Part shown: positions 22,964 through 30,905 of the stretch, one piece after another
Layout of the letters: each line of letters begins with the position of its first letter
Position numbering within the stretch: the stretch's first letter is position 1
NCBI GenBank assembly: GCA_017513125.1
Contig: JAFWDI010000013.1
Location: 1-42,822 of the forward strand
Direction: 5' to 3'
DNA from: Lachnospiraceae bacterium
Lineage (GTDB): Bacteria > Bacillota > Clostridia > Lachnospirales > Lachnospiraceae
DNA length: 42,822 bases
Made by a program: the position numbers and the translations under genes
The notes under the pieces: generated by a model
Database searches by the model: none
Seen by the model: the letters and a program-made list of their open reading frames with translations, nothing else
Told to the model about the DNA's origin: nothing

Positions 22964-23827
22964 ATGAGCGAATATAAAGAGAAACGCCGCGCGCTTCTGG
23001 CCCTCATGACCGACTACCTCGAGGCGGTCCTTGCGAAGGATCCCTCCGGCTTGCCGATCGCGCCGGACGCGAACGTCCGCTATAACGGCGAGCCCTGTGC
23101 CCCGGGGGACAATGCCATGTGGCGGAAGACCCTGCGCTTCGCCGGACGGCAGACCTTTGTCGACACCGTGACCGGGAACGCGTTCAGCTTCGTGGTCTGC
23201 ACGAATGAGGTCGTTCCGCTGCCTGAGCAGTACTGGCCGGACGAGGATCACCTGTACGTCTACTGGGCGAGCGCCTCGATCCGCCTGAAGGTCGAGGACG
23301 GGCTGATCACCGAGATAGAAGAGGTCGTGCTGGATCAGCGGATGAACGGCTTCCCGAACGATTTTTCGACCATTCAGCTTCCCGACCTGCAGCTGGAGAT
23401 GCCGGTCCCTGAGGAGGAGCGTTACACGCGCGAGGAACTGATCGCGGTGGTCGAGGCGTACTGGGACAGCATCGAGCGTTCGGTGGATCCGTTCACGGCG
23501 CTGCCGACGCACCCTGCGAGCTACCGGTTGGAAAACGGATCGCGGACGGTCGAGGCATTGACCATGTCCGGATCCATGCTCAGCGAGTTTCACAGCGAAG
23601 GCTTCCGCTGGGAGACCCCGAAGTCCGAAAGGCGCTACCCGATCGTCGATCCGTCGCGCGGGCTGGTCGTGAGCTACTCGCTGTTTAAGGAGGCGAAGAC
23701 CGGACCGACCGTGAGCCAGCACGGTTCGCTGATCGTCGAGGCGTTCCGCGTGGAGGACGGACTGATGCGGTATCTGTACGCGCATTTCCGCCCGGAGATG
23801 CAGAAGACCGGGTTTGAGCGGAGGTGA
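22964..23827 (+). CDS. Protein of unknown function, possibly NTF2-like/DUF8021-type
   Basis: The 287-residue soluble protein starts at ATG 22964 with AAAGGAG upstream. The N-terminal pattern YLEAVLAKDPSGLPIAPDANVRYNGEP with a following NAMWRKTL block resembles DUF8021-type NTF2-fold proteins, which are best known from fungi. A second, shorter NTF2-like repeat may start near ELIAVVEAYWDSIERSVDPFTALP, because it again has a helix followed by a DP..LP pattern. So the protein may be a tandem of two NTF2-like domains. Its gene is followed by a HAD phosphatase gene with 1 base between stop and start. Confidence 0.5.
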   Translation: MSEYKEKRRALLALMTDYLEAVLAKDPSGLPIAPDANVRYNGEPCAPGDNAMWRKTLRFAGRQTFVDTVTGNAFSFVVCTNEVVPLPEQYWPDEDHLYVYWASASIRLKVEDGLITEIEEVVLDQRMNGFPNDFSTIQLPDLQLEMPVPEEERYTREELIAVVEAYWDSIERSVDPFTALPTHPASYRLENGSRTVEALTMSGSMLSEFHSEGFRWETPKSERRYPIVDPSRGLVVSYSLFKEAKTGPTVSQHGSLIVEAFRVEDGLMRYLYAHFRPEMQKTGFERR

Positions 23828-23828
23828 C

Positions 23829-24647
23829 ATGAAACTGTTTTTCACCGATCTGGACGGCACCATCCTGAACTCGGAAAAGGAGATCTCGCCCGGAAACCGC
23901 GCGGCGGTCGACGAGGCACTGGCAGCCGGACATAAAGTGATCGTGGCCACGGGCCGCCCGCTCTCCAGCGCGATCCGCCAGGCGAAGCGCCTGGGACTGG
24001 GCGGAGAGGGCTGCCTGCTGATCGCGTATAACGGCGGGATCATCTACGACATGACCCGGGAGGAGATCCTGCAGGCGCGGTCGATCCCGCTCCCGCTGGC
24101 GGAGGAGATCTTCCGCGAGGCGGAGCGCCGCGGACTGCATATCCAGACCTATATGGGCGACGATGTGATCGTTGAGCCGCGCTGTGACGATGAGGCCATC
24201 CGCTGGTATACGGACATGACGGTCATGAGCTTCCGCGTCATTCCGGAGATCGCGCAGCTGCCGATCGACCCGGTGAAGCTTCTGGTCCTGGAGTTCGAGG
24301 ACCGGCCGAAAGCGGACGCGATGCGCGAGTGGGTACTGGAGAATTACCCGGGGCAGCTGGACAGCTTTTACTCCGCGCCGATGATCCTCGAGATCGTCCC
24401 CGCGGGCGTGAATAAAGGGGCGGCGCTCCTGCGGACCGCGGAGCTTCTCGGAGTGGACGTGAAGGACACGGTCGCCGCCGGCGACGAGGGCAATGACATC
24501 CCGATGATCCGCGCGGCAGGAGTCGGAGCCTGTATGGCGAACGGTATCCCGGAGGCGAAGGCCGCAGCGGACTATGTGACCGAGGCGGACTGCGACCACG
24601 ACGGCGCGGCGGAGATCATCCGGAAGTTCGTGCTGAACTCCGAATGA
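23829..24647 (+). CDS. HAD-superfamily phosphatase, Cof type
   Basis: The 272-residue cytoplasmic protein has HAD motif I FFTDLDGTIL, motif II VIVATGRP, motif III Lys in VNKGAAL and motif IV AAGDEGNDIPMI, with a C2B cap between motifs II and III. Such enzymes dephosphorylate sugar phosphates, FMN or pyridoxal phosphate. Cof-type identity is clear; substrate is not. Start ATG 23829 follows the previous stop by 1 base, so it is translated from the same message as the unknown gene. Confidence 0.9.
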   Translation: MKLFFTDLDGTILNSEKEISPGNRAAVDEALAAGHKVIVATGRPLSSAIRQAKRLGLGGEGCLLIAYNGGIIYDMTREEILQARSIPLPLAEEIFREAERRGLHIQTYMGDDVIVEPRCDDEAIRWYTDMTVMSFRVIPEIAQLPIDPVKLLVLEFEDRPKADAMREWVLENYPGQLDSFYSAPMILEIVPAGVNKGAALLRTAELLGVDVKDTVAAGDEGNDIPMIRAAGVGACMANGIPEAKAAADYVTEADCDHDGAAEIIRKFVLNSE

Positions 24648-24738
24648 GGCGGAAGCCCCATAAAGTGGGAGAAAAAGGCAAGAATAAACATAAATAACAC
24701 ATGTTATTGGGGCAAAAAGCCCGGAATAGGAGGGAATT

Positions 24739-25089
24739 ATGGCAAATCAGGCAATCATCGAAAAAGTCAACGCGGTCGTCGCGGCTCCCAGCAGCTGCCC
24801 CGAACTGAAGGAAGCGGCGAACAAATGGCTCGCGGCGGTCGGCACCGATGCGCAGGAGGAGGCCGCGAAGAACCTGATCGCGGAGCTCGAGGAGGACGTC
24901 ATGACCACGCAAAATCTGCTGGACCTGGTCACGTCCGAGCGCGGCACACAGATCTTCGGCGCGGAGAAGGCCGGACAGATCGCGGAGGAGGCCCGCCAGA
25001 TGATCGCCGCCGGACAGACCGTCTGCCCCTGCCCCGGCTGCCAGGCAGGTCACGCGGTGTTGGAAGTAAAGGAAGGACTGTTCGAATGA
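24739..25089 (+). CDS. Small conserved protein with a CPCPGC motif
   Basis: The 116-residue protein is helical (EELEEDVMTTQNLLDLVTSE) with one cysteine cluster near the end, VCPCPGCQAG, that could bind a metal. Similar short proteins in Clostridia are labelled as a heat-shock/chaperone protein in databases, but nothing in the sequence shows a link to Hsp90. A GGAGG SD is present. A terminator follows at 25175. Confidence 0.65.
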   Translation: MANQAIIEKVNAVVAAPSSCPELKEAANKWLAAVGTDAQEEAAKNLIAELEEDVMTTQNLLDLVTSERGTQIFGAEKAGQIAEEARQMIAAGQTVCPCPGCQAGHAVLEVKEGLFE

Positions 25090-25174
25090 CCTTCGGGCGG
25101 GAGATCCTGTATTTTCCGCGGTATTGTCCCAATACCTAATAAGAGACCTAATAAGAGACGATCGTAAAAGTCTG

Positions 25175-25210
25175 CCGGACGGGTACGAAGACCCGTCCGG
25201 TAATTTTTTT
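25175..25210 (+). terminator. Intrinsic terminator
   Basis: CCGGACGGGT (25175-25184) pairs with ACCCGTCCGG (25191-25200), then TAATTTTTTT. A 12-bp tandem repeat (ACCTAATAAGAG twice, about 25133-25156) lies just before it. Confidence 0.9.
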
Positions 25211-25221
25211 GCAAAAATATG

Positions 25222-25273
25222 TTGACACTCGACATATGTCGTGATATGACATATGTCGACAGGCGACATATCG
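25222..25273 (+). promoter_or_regulatory. PadR promoter with overlapping palindromic operators
   Basis: TTGACA (25222-25227) and TATGAC (25245-25250) are 17 bp apart. The palindrome CGACATATGTCG (25230-25241) lies in the spacer, GACATATGTC (25248-25257) overlaps the -10, and a degenerate third copy CGACATATCG is at 25264-25273. Spacing between centres is about 17-18 bp. They are likely binding sites for the PadR protein just downstream. Confidence 0.7.
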
Positions 25274-25312
25274 AGCGCCGACACAAGATCGACACGATGG
25301 GAGACGATAGTT

Positions 25313-25624
25313 ATGAAGAAAAGTGAACCGATGTCGGAAAGCTACTTTTACATATTGCTCTGTCTGGCGAAGGGCGATAATCACGGCTACGGCATCATGC
25401 AGATGACGAAGGAACTGTCCGGCGGCGACGTCGTGATCGGATCGGGCACCATGTACGGCGCGGCCGGGAACATGATGAAGAAGGGCTGGATCCGGGAGAC
25501 CATGTCGGAGGGCGCCGGGCTGGAGCGAAAAAGGATGTATCAGCTGACGGAAGAGGGCCGTGCCGCCCTCCGCGCGGAGATCGCGCGTCTGCGCCGGATG
25601 CTGGAGAACGCGGAGGAGGTGTGA
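25313..25624 (+). CDS. PadR-family transcriptional regulator
   Basis: The 103-residue winged-helix protein has the PadR signature: YFYILLCLAKGDNHGYGIMQMTKE, GSGTMYGAAGNMMKKGWI and the wing GLERKRMYQLTEEG. Start ATG 25313 follows GGGAG; an in-frame ATG at 25253 lies within the operators and is not used. It is likely autoregulated. The DUF2812 gene starts 2 bases after its stop, a standard pairing in Clostridia in which the regulator controls its membrane-protein partner. Confidence 0.9.
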   Translation: MKKSEPMSESYFYILLCLAKGDNHGYGIMQMTKELSGGDVVIGSGTMYGAAGNMMKKGWIRETMSEGAGLERKRMYQLTEEGRAALRAEIARLRRMLENAEEV

Positions 25625-25626
25625 TC

Positions 25627-26526
25627 ATGGCAGCGGAATACAGGACTTCATTTAAGGCTTACGCGGCCTGGAACTACCAGGGCGAGATCGACGATCTGAA
25701 CCGGGCCTCGGAGCAGGGATGGCAGCTGGTTAAGGGCGGATGCTTCCACAGCCGGTTCGTGAAGAATCCCGGCGTGCGCTACCGCTATCAGCTGGACTAC
25801 GGGAAGATCGGGGATATGCCCCGCTACCTTGAGACGTTCCGAGAGCAGGGGTGGGAGTATGTGAATTCCACGTGGAACGGCTGGCACTATCTGCGGAAGC
25901 TGTATGATCCCTCGCTTCCGGAAGAAGAGTATGAGATCTTCACGGACCGCGAGTCCCTGCGGGAGATGAACGGCCGCTGGGTGCGGCTGGCCCTGGCGCT
26001 CGGCATCATCCTCCTCGCGTTTGCAGTGTTTTATCTGATCCAGCTGATCCGGACGCCGCAGCTTTCCGCGCTGGTCCGTGTACTGATCTTCGGCATCGAG
26101 AGCGCGGTCCTGCTGCGGGGCGCGGCCGTCATGCGGAACCCGGACTCCGGACGGCGCCGGGCGAAAACGAACCTGGCTGTATTTATCACAGTGATCCTGA
26201 TCGGCCTGGTGGCCGGGTGTGTCCTGCAGCTGGCCCGGCCAGGTTTCCAGACGAACCAGCAGGCTTCGGAGATCGATGAGCCGATCGTCGATAACCGCTG
26301 GGCGGATTTTCAGGTGTACTATCTGGATCTCTACTATCTGGATCTGGAGATGGAGTCGCGGGATCCGATGACGTTCGCGGTGGTCAATGATGCCGGCGAG
26401 ACCGTGTACTCAGTGACCGATACGGACTTCAGCGAGGAGGACATTGCCCTGCGGCTGTCCCGGGGACATTACCGGTTCTCCATGAGCTGCGAATCCGGCT
26501 ATCGTGTGGACTGCTCGATCCGCTGA
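25627..26526 (+). CDS. DUF2812 membrane protein
   Basis: The 299-residue product starts with the DUF2812 domain (residues 1-110, with WNYQGEIDDLNRASEQGWQL, FREQGWEYV and WHYLRKL), then has about three membrane helices (about 118-140, 150-170, 185-205) and an outside C-terminal region. It is co-transcribed with PadR. A 15-bp tandem duplication encodes the repeated YYLDL YYLDL near 26317-26346. Function is unknown; PadR-DUF2812 pairs respond to stress on the envelope or antibiotics in some species. Confidence 0.85.
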   Translation: MAAEYRTSFKAYAAWNYQGEIDDLNRASEQGWQLVKGGCFHSRFVKNPGVRYRYQLDYGKIGDMPRYLETFREQGWEYVNSTWNGWHYLRKLYDPSLPEEEYEIFTDRESLREMNGRWVRLALALGIILLAFAVFYLIQLIRTPQLSALVRVLIFGIESAVLLRGAAVMRNPDSGRRRAKTNLAVFITVILIGLVAGCVLQLARPGFQTNQQASEIDEPIVDNRWADFQVYYLDLYYLDLEMESRDPMTFAVVNDAGETVYSVTDTDFSEEDIALRLSRGHYRFSMSCESGYRVDCSIR

Positions 26527-26554
26527 TCTCCGAACAGAAAGAAAACACGTGATG

Positions 26555-26585
26555 TGCCGGGAAAGGGACATGCCCCTTCCCGGCA
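26555..26585 (+). terminator. Hairpin after the PadR-DUF2812 operon
   Basis: A 13-bp stem with one mismatch (26555-26567 with 26573-26585, arms starting TGCCGGGAA and ending TTCCCGGCA) is followed by TTGTGTTAT. It is next to the promoter of the sce7726 gene. Confidence 0.6.
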
Positions 26586-26588
26586 TTG

Positions 26589-26597
26589 TGTTATAAT
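26589..26597 (+). promoter_or_regulatory. Extended -10 promoter, leaderless arrangement
   Basis: TGTTATAAT fits the extended -10 (TGnTATAAT). Six bases separate it from ATG 26604, so the mRNA should start at the initiation codon. Confidence 0.55.
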
Positions 26598-26603
26598 GGG
26601 GCC

Positions 26604-27278
26604 ATGCTTTACGACAAAGACATCCGCGAACCGCTGTATGAGTTCCTCGAGGGACTGTACGGAAAGGTCCGCATCCTGGAAGAGAAGAATATCGGCGGAT
26701 CGCGCGCGGACGTGCTGATGATCGCGCCGGGGGCGCTCTTCGGCATCGAGATCAAAAGCGACGCCGACAGCTACACCCGGCTGGCCTCGCAGGTGCGGGA
26801 CTACGACCGGTTCTGCGACTACTGCTGGGTGGTCGCGGGCAGCAGCCATGCCGCCCATGTGGACGAGCATGTGCCGGCGCACTGGGGGATCATCACGGTC
26901 GACGAGGAGATCGCGGACGACGGTCCGGACGATGACGCGCCGGCCGCCGCGGCGCCGGACTTCTATATCCTGCGCCGCCCGGAGAAAAACCCGGCGGACG
27001 TGCTGCGGGCGAAGCTGATGCTGCTCTGGCGCTTCGAGCTGGCGAACATCCAGGCGAAGAATGAACTGCCCGCCTATAAAGGTAAAAGTAAGGACTTCGT
27101 GCGGGAGAAGATCTTCGAGAAAGTGGAGCCCGACATCCTCCATGATCAGATCTCGGAGGAGCTGTTCGAGCGGGACTACACGACCATTGCTCAGCGGATC
27201 AATGAATACCGCATGGCAAACGATCAGAAGCCGCGCCGGAAGCGGAAGTACCGCAGACGCAGAAAACGGGCGGTCTGA
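26604..27278 (+). CDS. sce7726-family protein (nuclease-like fold)
   Basis: The 224-residue protein has the sce7726 pattern: IREPLYEFLEGLYGKVRILEEKNIGGSRADV, then GIEIKSDADSYTRLASQVRDYDRFCDYCWVV, which resembles a PD-(D/E)xK nuclease core with Asp (RADV) and ExK (EIK). The C-terminus is highly basic (RRKRKYRRRRKR) and could bind nucleic acid. A Pro/Ala/Asp-rich insert lies near residues 110-125. No SD is seen; a leaderless start is predicted. Role is unknown; family members are found in mobile and defence-like settings. Confidence 0.8.
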   Translation: MLYDKDIREPLYEFLEGLYGKVRILEEKNIGGSRADVLMIAPGALFGIEIKSDADSYTRLASQVRDYDRFCDYCWVVAGSSHAAHVDEHVPAHWGIITVDEEIADDGPDDDAPAAAAPDFYILRRPEKNPADVLRAKLMLLWRFELANIQAKNELPAYKGKSKDFVREKIFEKVEPDILHDQISEELFERDYTTIAQRINEYRMANDQKPRRKRKYRRRRKRAV

Positions 27279-27302
27279 TCATTGCCCGAAAGAGGAGAAC
27301 AC

Positions 27303-28208
27303 ATGTACACCGTCACACCCGTCGGAGGCGCCCCGGGAGGGGAAGCCTTCCTGATCACGACCCCGGAGAAGACCGCTCTCGTCGACAGCGGTTTCGCTTT
27401 CAGTGCCCCGCAGACCGCCGCGAACATCGAGCGTGCGCTCGGACGCCGGCCGCTGGATATGATCCTGCTGACGCACACGCACTATGACCATGCGAGCGGG
27501 AGCGTCTGTGTGAAGGAACGCTGGCCCGGTGCGGAGATCGTCGCCGGGACCTATGCCGCGCGTGTATTTAAGCGCCCGGGGGCGCGAGAGACCATCCGGA
27601 AGATGAACCGCGCCGCGGCGGCCGAGCGCGGCATTTCATGGGACGATCCTGCGATGCCGGAGAAGCTCCGTGTGGACCGCGAAGTGCGGGAGGGCGACGT
27701 CATTGATATGGGCAGCGTGAAGTTCACGGTCTTCGAAACGCCCGGCCACACGAAATGCTCGATCTGTTTTTATTCGGAGGAGGAGCGGCTGCTGCTGTCG
27801 AACGAGACCCTGGGCATCCTCGTGCCGGAGAAGGACATCGTCTACCCGAGCTTTCTCGTGAGTTACGTGGACAGCATCGCCTCCCTGCGGAAGGTCATGA
27901 CGCATCCGGTCGAACACATCCTGTTTCCGCACGTCGGGCTTCTGGAGGGGCAGGTGATCCGCGGGTTCTTCCCGCAGGCGCTCTTCTGGTTCGAAAAGAC
28001 GAAGGACGCGGTCTGCGGCGCGTACCTGACCGGCGCCCGGGGCGATGATCTGATCGCGGTCATGGAGCGCATGTTTTACGACGAGAACGCGCTGCTGCTG
28101 TATCCGCGGGCGGCGTTCCTGCTGAATGCCAGCTACATGGTCCCGATGCTGATCCGCGAGTGTCTGGGGATCGAGGGCTTCGACCTGCCGCATGAAGTGC
28201 GGGAGTAG
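27303..28208 (+). CDS. MBL-fold metallo-hydrolase
   Basis: The 301-residue protein has the metallo-beta-lactamase-fold signature THTHYDHASG (two-metal site), GHTKCS for the third ligand, and a later His in FPHVGLLEG. GAGGAGAACAC precedes ATG 27303. The middle insert (RKMNRAAAAERGISWDDPAMPEK) and the C-terminal helical part are usual for glyoxalase-II/RNase Z-like hydrolases of unknown substrate. Its stop is 9 bases from the end of the convergent LacI gene. Confidence 0.85.
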   Translation: MYTVTPVGGAPGGEAFLITTPEKTALVDSGFAFSAPQTAANIERALGRRPLDMILLTHTHYDHASGSVCVKERWPGAEIVAGTYAARVFKRPGARETIRKMNRAAAAERGISWDDPAMPEKLRVDREVREGDVIDMGSVKFTVFETPGHTKCSICFYSEEERLLLSNETLGILVPEKDIVYPSFLVSYVDSIASLRKVMTHPVEHILFPHVGLLEGQVIRGFFPQALFWFEKTKDAVCGAYLTGARGDDLIAVMERMFYDENALLLYPRAAFLLNASYMVPMLIRECLGIEGFDLPHEVRE

Positions 28209-28217
28209 AGATCTCCG

Positions 28218-29225
28218 CTATACGCTTTTGCGCTTTTTCAGCCTGACCGCTGTTTCGATCTTCAGCGGCAGGCTGTTTTTGTTTTCGATCCGCTCGATCA
28301 CGCGTTTCGCCGCCATCTCGCCCAGGTACTGTTTCGGAACTTCCACGGTGGTCAGAGGCGGAGACAGGTATTCGCAGATCGGCAGATCGTCAAAGCCGAC
28401 CACGGCGATGTCCTCGGGGATCCGGTAGCCGGCCTCCTTAAACGCCCGCATGACTCCGACCGCGATGTGATCGTTGTCGGAGAAATATGCTCCGGCCGGC
28501 TCCTCCCCGGCTGCCAGAAGCGCCTTCATATCTTCATAGGCGCCCTCCTGCGAGGGGGTGAGCAGATGAACGGGAGACTTGGAAGGTGACATGCCGTGAT
28601 CCCGCAGAGCCTTGTAGAAACCGTCCGCACGCTGGTTGAAGTTCTCGATCCGGTAGCTCGAACGCAGGTAGCCCGGCTGGGTCTTTCGCTTCGAGATCAG
28701 CCAGGAGGCGGCGAGGTAGGCACCCTGGACATTGTTGATCAGCACGCAGTCGAAGTCCTGCCGCTCGAAATACGCGTCCACGAGGACCACGGGGATCTTA
28801 AAAGACGCAAAAGGCTTCAGAGAACTTTCGTCCATCTCCGTCGCCAGCAGAAGGATCCCGTCGAAGCCTCCGGTCCGCAGGCCCGCGATCTGGTTTTCCA
28901 GATCCTCGTCCTCGTACAGATAGCGGATGATGAGATCGTAATGCGCCTGCTTACAGCCCAGGCTCACGCCCTCGGACAATGCCGAGAAAAACGGCGTATC
29001 GTCCACGACGGCACCGCTCTTTTTATAGATCACGAAGCAGATCAGCCCCCGTCCCGCGCCGGGGGAGAGCGCCTTGCGGGAAAAGTCGTAGCCGGCCTCC
29101 CGCGCAGCCTCGAACACACGCCGGCGCGTCGCCGTGCTGACGCCGGGACGGTTGTTGAGAGCCAGGGAGACTGCCGCTTCGGACAGTCCCAGGCGGGCGG
29201 CGAGTTCTTTTGCGGTAACGGACAT
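28218..29225 (-). CDS. LacI-family transcriptional regulator
   Basis: The 335-residue protein has the LacI helix-turn-helix (TAKELAARLGLSEAAVSLALNNRPGVS) and hinge helix, then a periplasmic-binding-protein-like sugar domain with YFSDNDHIAVGVMRAF and VVGFDDLPICEYLSPPLTTV. It is divergent from the sugar kinase operon, so it almost surely controls it; a 26-bp palindrome lies in the shared 192-bp control region. The inducer is likely the sugar metabolised by the operon or an intermediate. Confidence 0.9.
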   Translation of the reverse strand: MSVTAKELAARLGLSEAAVSLALNNRPGVSTATRRRVFEAAREAGYDFSRKALSPGAGRGLICFVIYKKSGAVVDDTPFFSALSEGVSLGCKQAHYDLIIRYLYEDEDLENQIAGLRTGGFDGILLLATEMDESSLKPFASFKIPVVLVDAYFERQDFDCVLINNVQGAYLAASWLISKRKTQPGYLRSSYRIENFNQRADGFYKALRDHGMSPSKSPVHLLTPSQEGAYEDMKALLAAGEEPAGAYFSDNDHIAVGVMRAFKEAGYRIPEDIAVVGFDDLPICEYLSPPLTTVEVPKQYLGEMAAKRVIERIENKNSLPLKIETAVRLKKRKSV

Positions 29226-29324
29226 GGTTTGATCCCTTTCATGCTTTTTTCAGTTCCGGCGGTTCCGCGTGACCGCGCCGCCGGACATTCCCAGTATATC
29301 GTCGGAAATACGCGTCATCCAATC

Positions 29325-29359
29325 AAATTTAGTAAATTTAGTAAAACTTTACTAAATTT
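29325..29359. promoter_or_regulatory. Operator of the LacI-controlled sugar locus
   Basis: A perfect 26-bp inverted repeat has arms AAATTTAGTAAA (29334-29345) and TTTACTAAATTT (29348-29359) with a 2-base centre. A further direct copy of AAATTTAGT starts at 29325. It lies between the divergent genes, upstream of a weak kinase promoter (-10 TATAGT, 29387-29392). Confidence 0.65.
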
Positions 29360-29417
29360 CCGATATCAATTTAGCTGCCCCGCCGATATAGTAAGGTCAG
29401 AGAAGGATGGTGATCCT

Positions 29418-30905
29418 ATGAGCGAGAAGTATATCATCGGCATTGACCAGAGCACGCAGGGGACGAAAGCGATCCTGCTCGATCGGACCGGCGGGATCGC
29501 GGGAAAGACCTATCTGCCGCATGAGCAGATCGTGAACGAGCAGGGCTGGGTCTCCCATGATCCGGAGGAGATCTTCCGGAACACGGTGCAGACCGTGAAA
29601 ATGCTGATCGGGCAGACGGCTGTGGACCCGAAGGACGTGGCGGCCATCGGGATCTCGAACCAGCGCGAGACCACCCTGGCCTGGGAGCGGGAGACCGGAA
29701 AGCCGGTCGGACATGCCGTCGTCTGGCAGTGCGCCCGGGCGAAAAAGATCGCGGCGGGAGCCGACGAGGAGTTCGCCGCGCTGGTTCGTGAGCGGACGGG
29801 CATCCCGTTCTCGCCTTATTTCCCGGCGGCGAAGGCGGCATGGATCCTGCGGAACCACCCGCGGGCGAGAGAACTCGCCGAGGCGGACGGACTCTGCATC
29901 GGCACCGTGGACGCCTGGCTGATCTGGAAGCTGACGGGCGGAAACGTTTTCCGGACGGATTTTTCGAACGCCTCCCGGATGCAGCTCTTCGATCTTCACA
30001 CGCTTCGCTGGAATGAAGAGATCTGTGCCGGACTGGGCATTCCGGTCCCGGCATTGCCCGAGGTGACGGACTCCGACGGAGATTACGGCGCGACGACGCT
30101 GGAAGGCTTTTTCGAAGAGCCGGTCCCGATCCGCGGCGTCCTGGGCGACTCGCACGCGGCACTCTTCGGACAGGGCTGCATCCGGCCCGGCATGGCGAAG
30201 GCCACCTACGGAACGGGCTCGTCCGTCATGATGAACATCGGCCCGGCGTTCCGCCGGAGCACTCACGGGCTGGTGACCAGCCTGGCATGGGGCCGGAGCG
30301 GCCGGGTGGATTACGTGCTGGAAGGAAACATCAACTACTCCGGCGCGATCATCACCTGGCTGAAGGAGACCGGTCTTCTGACCGATCCGGCAGAGAGCGG
30401 AGAGCTCGCCGAACAGGCGAACCCGGCCGATACGACATATCTGGTCCCGGCATTTTCCGGTCTGGGCGCGCCGTACTGGAACAGCGAGGCGCGTGCCGCT
30501 TTCGTCGGCATGAGCCGCACGACCGGACGCGCGGAACTGGTCAGGGCGGGGCTGGAGGCCATGGCCTATCAGGCGGCGGACATCGCGGAGGCCATGGGCG
30601 AGGACGCCGGGCTCGCGCTCGAGGAGCTGCGGGTGGACGGCGGACCCACGGCGAACCGGTTCCTGATGCAGTTTCAGAGCGATATGCTCCGCGCGTCGAT
30701 CCGCGTTTCCGAGGTCGAAGAGCTCTCCGCGGTCGGGGCGGCGGTCATGGCCGGGATCGCGGCCGGGGTGATGGACGAGAGCATCCTGAACGCCGGGAGG
30801 ACCCGGACCGTATACAGTCCCCGCATGGACGACGAGACGAGAGAACGAAAGATCAGCGGCTGGAAGGAAGCCGTCCAAAGCATACTGGGAGGAGAGAGAT
30901 TATGA
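29418..30905 (+). CDS. FGGY-family carbohydrate kinase, glycerol-kinase-like with altered substrate site
   Basis: The 495-residue cytoplasmic kinase phosphorylates a polyol or sugar with ATP. The phosphate-1 motif is IGIDQSTQGTKA (7-18). Residues that bind glycerol in GlpK are largely kept: Arg83-Glu84 (NQRETT), Trp103 (VVWQC) and Tyr134 (SPYF). The catalytic Asp244 is in GDSHAALFG, but GlpK has GDQQAALFG, so the substrate-contact Gln is Ser. This points to a substrate other than glycerol. TYGTGSS and RVDGGPTANRFLMQFQSD are usual. Start ATG 29418 follows AAGGATGG. The next gene starts inside its stop (ATGA overlap). A ketose such as apulose or a tetrulose is a good candidate. Confidence 0.85.
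   Translation: MSEKYIIGIDQSTQGTKAILLDRTGGIAGKTYLPHEQIVNEQGWVSHDPEEIFRNTVQTVKMLIGQTAVDPKDVAAIGISNQRETTLAWERETGKPVGHAVVWQCARAKKIAAGADEEFAALVRERTGIPFSPYFPAAKAAWILRNHPRARELAEADGLCIGTVDAWLIWKLTGGNVFRTDFSNASRMQLFDLHTLRWNEEICAGLGIPVPALPEVTDSDGDYGATTLEGFFEEPVPIRGVLGDSHAALFGQGCIRPGMAKATYGTGSSVMMNIGPAFRRSTHGLVTSLAWGRSGRVDYVLEGNINYSGAIITWLKETGLLTDPAESGELAEQANPADTTYLVPAFSGLGAPYWNSEARAAFVGMSRTTGRAELVRAGLEAMAYQAADIAEAMGEDAGLALEELRVDGGPTANRFLMQFQSDMLRASIRVSEVEELSAVGAAVMAGIAAGVMDESILNAGRTRTVYSPRMDDETRERKISGWKEAVQSILGGERL

Noticed and set aside
22805..24043. Upstream extension of the TIR-STAND frame by about 413 codons
   Set aside because: The extension is antisense to two recognisable genes and low in protein-like pattern; the TIR domain starts precisely at ATG 22804 with its own promoter.
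24739..25089. Hsp90 chaperone label for the CPCPGC protein
   Set aside because: At 116 residues with no GHKL ATPase motifs it cannot be Hsp90; the database name is probably inherited.
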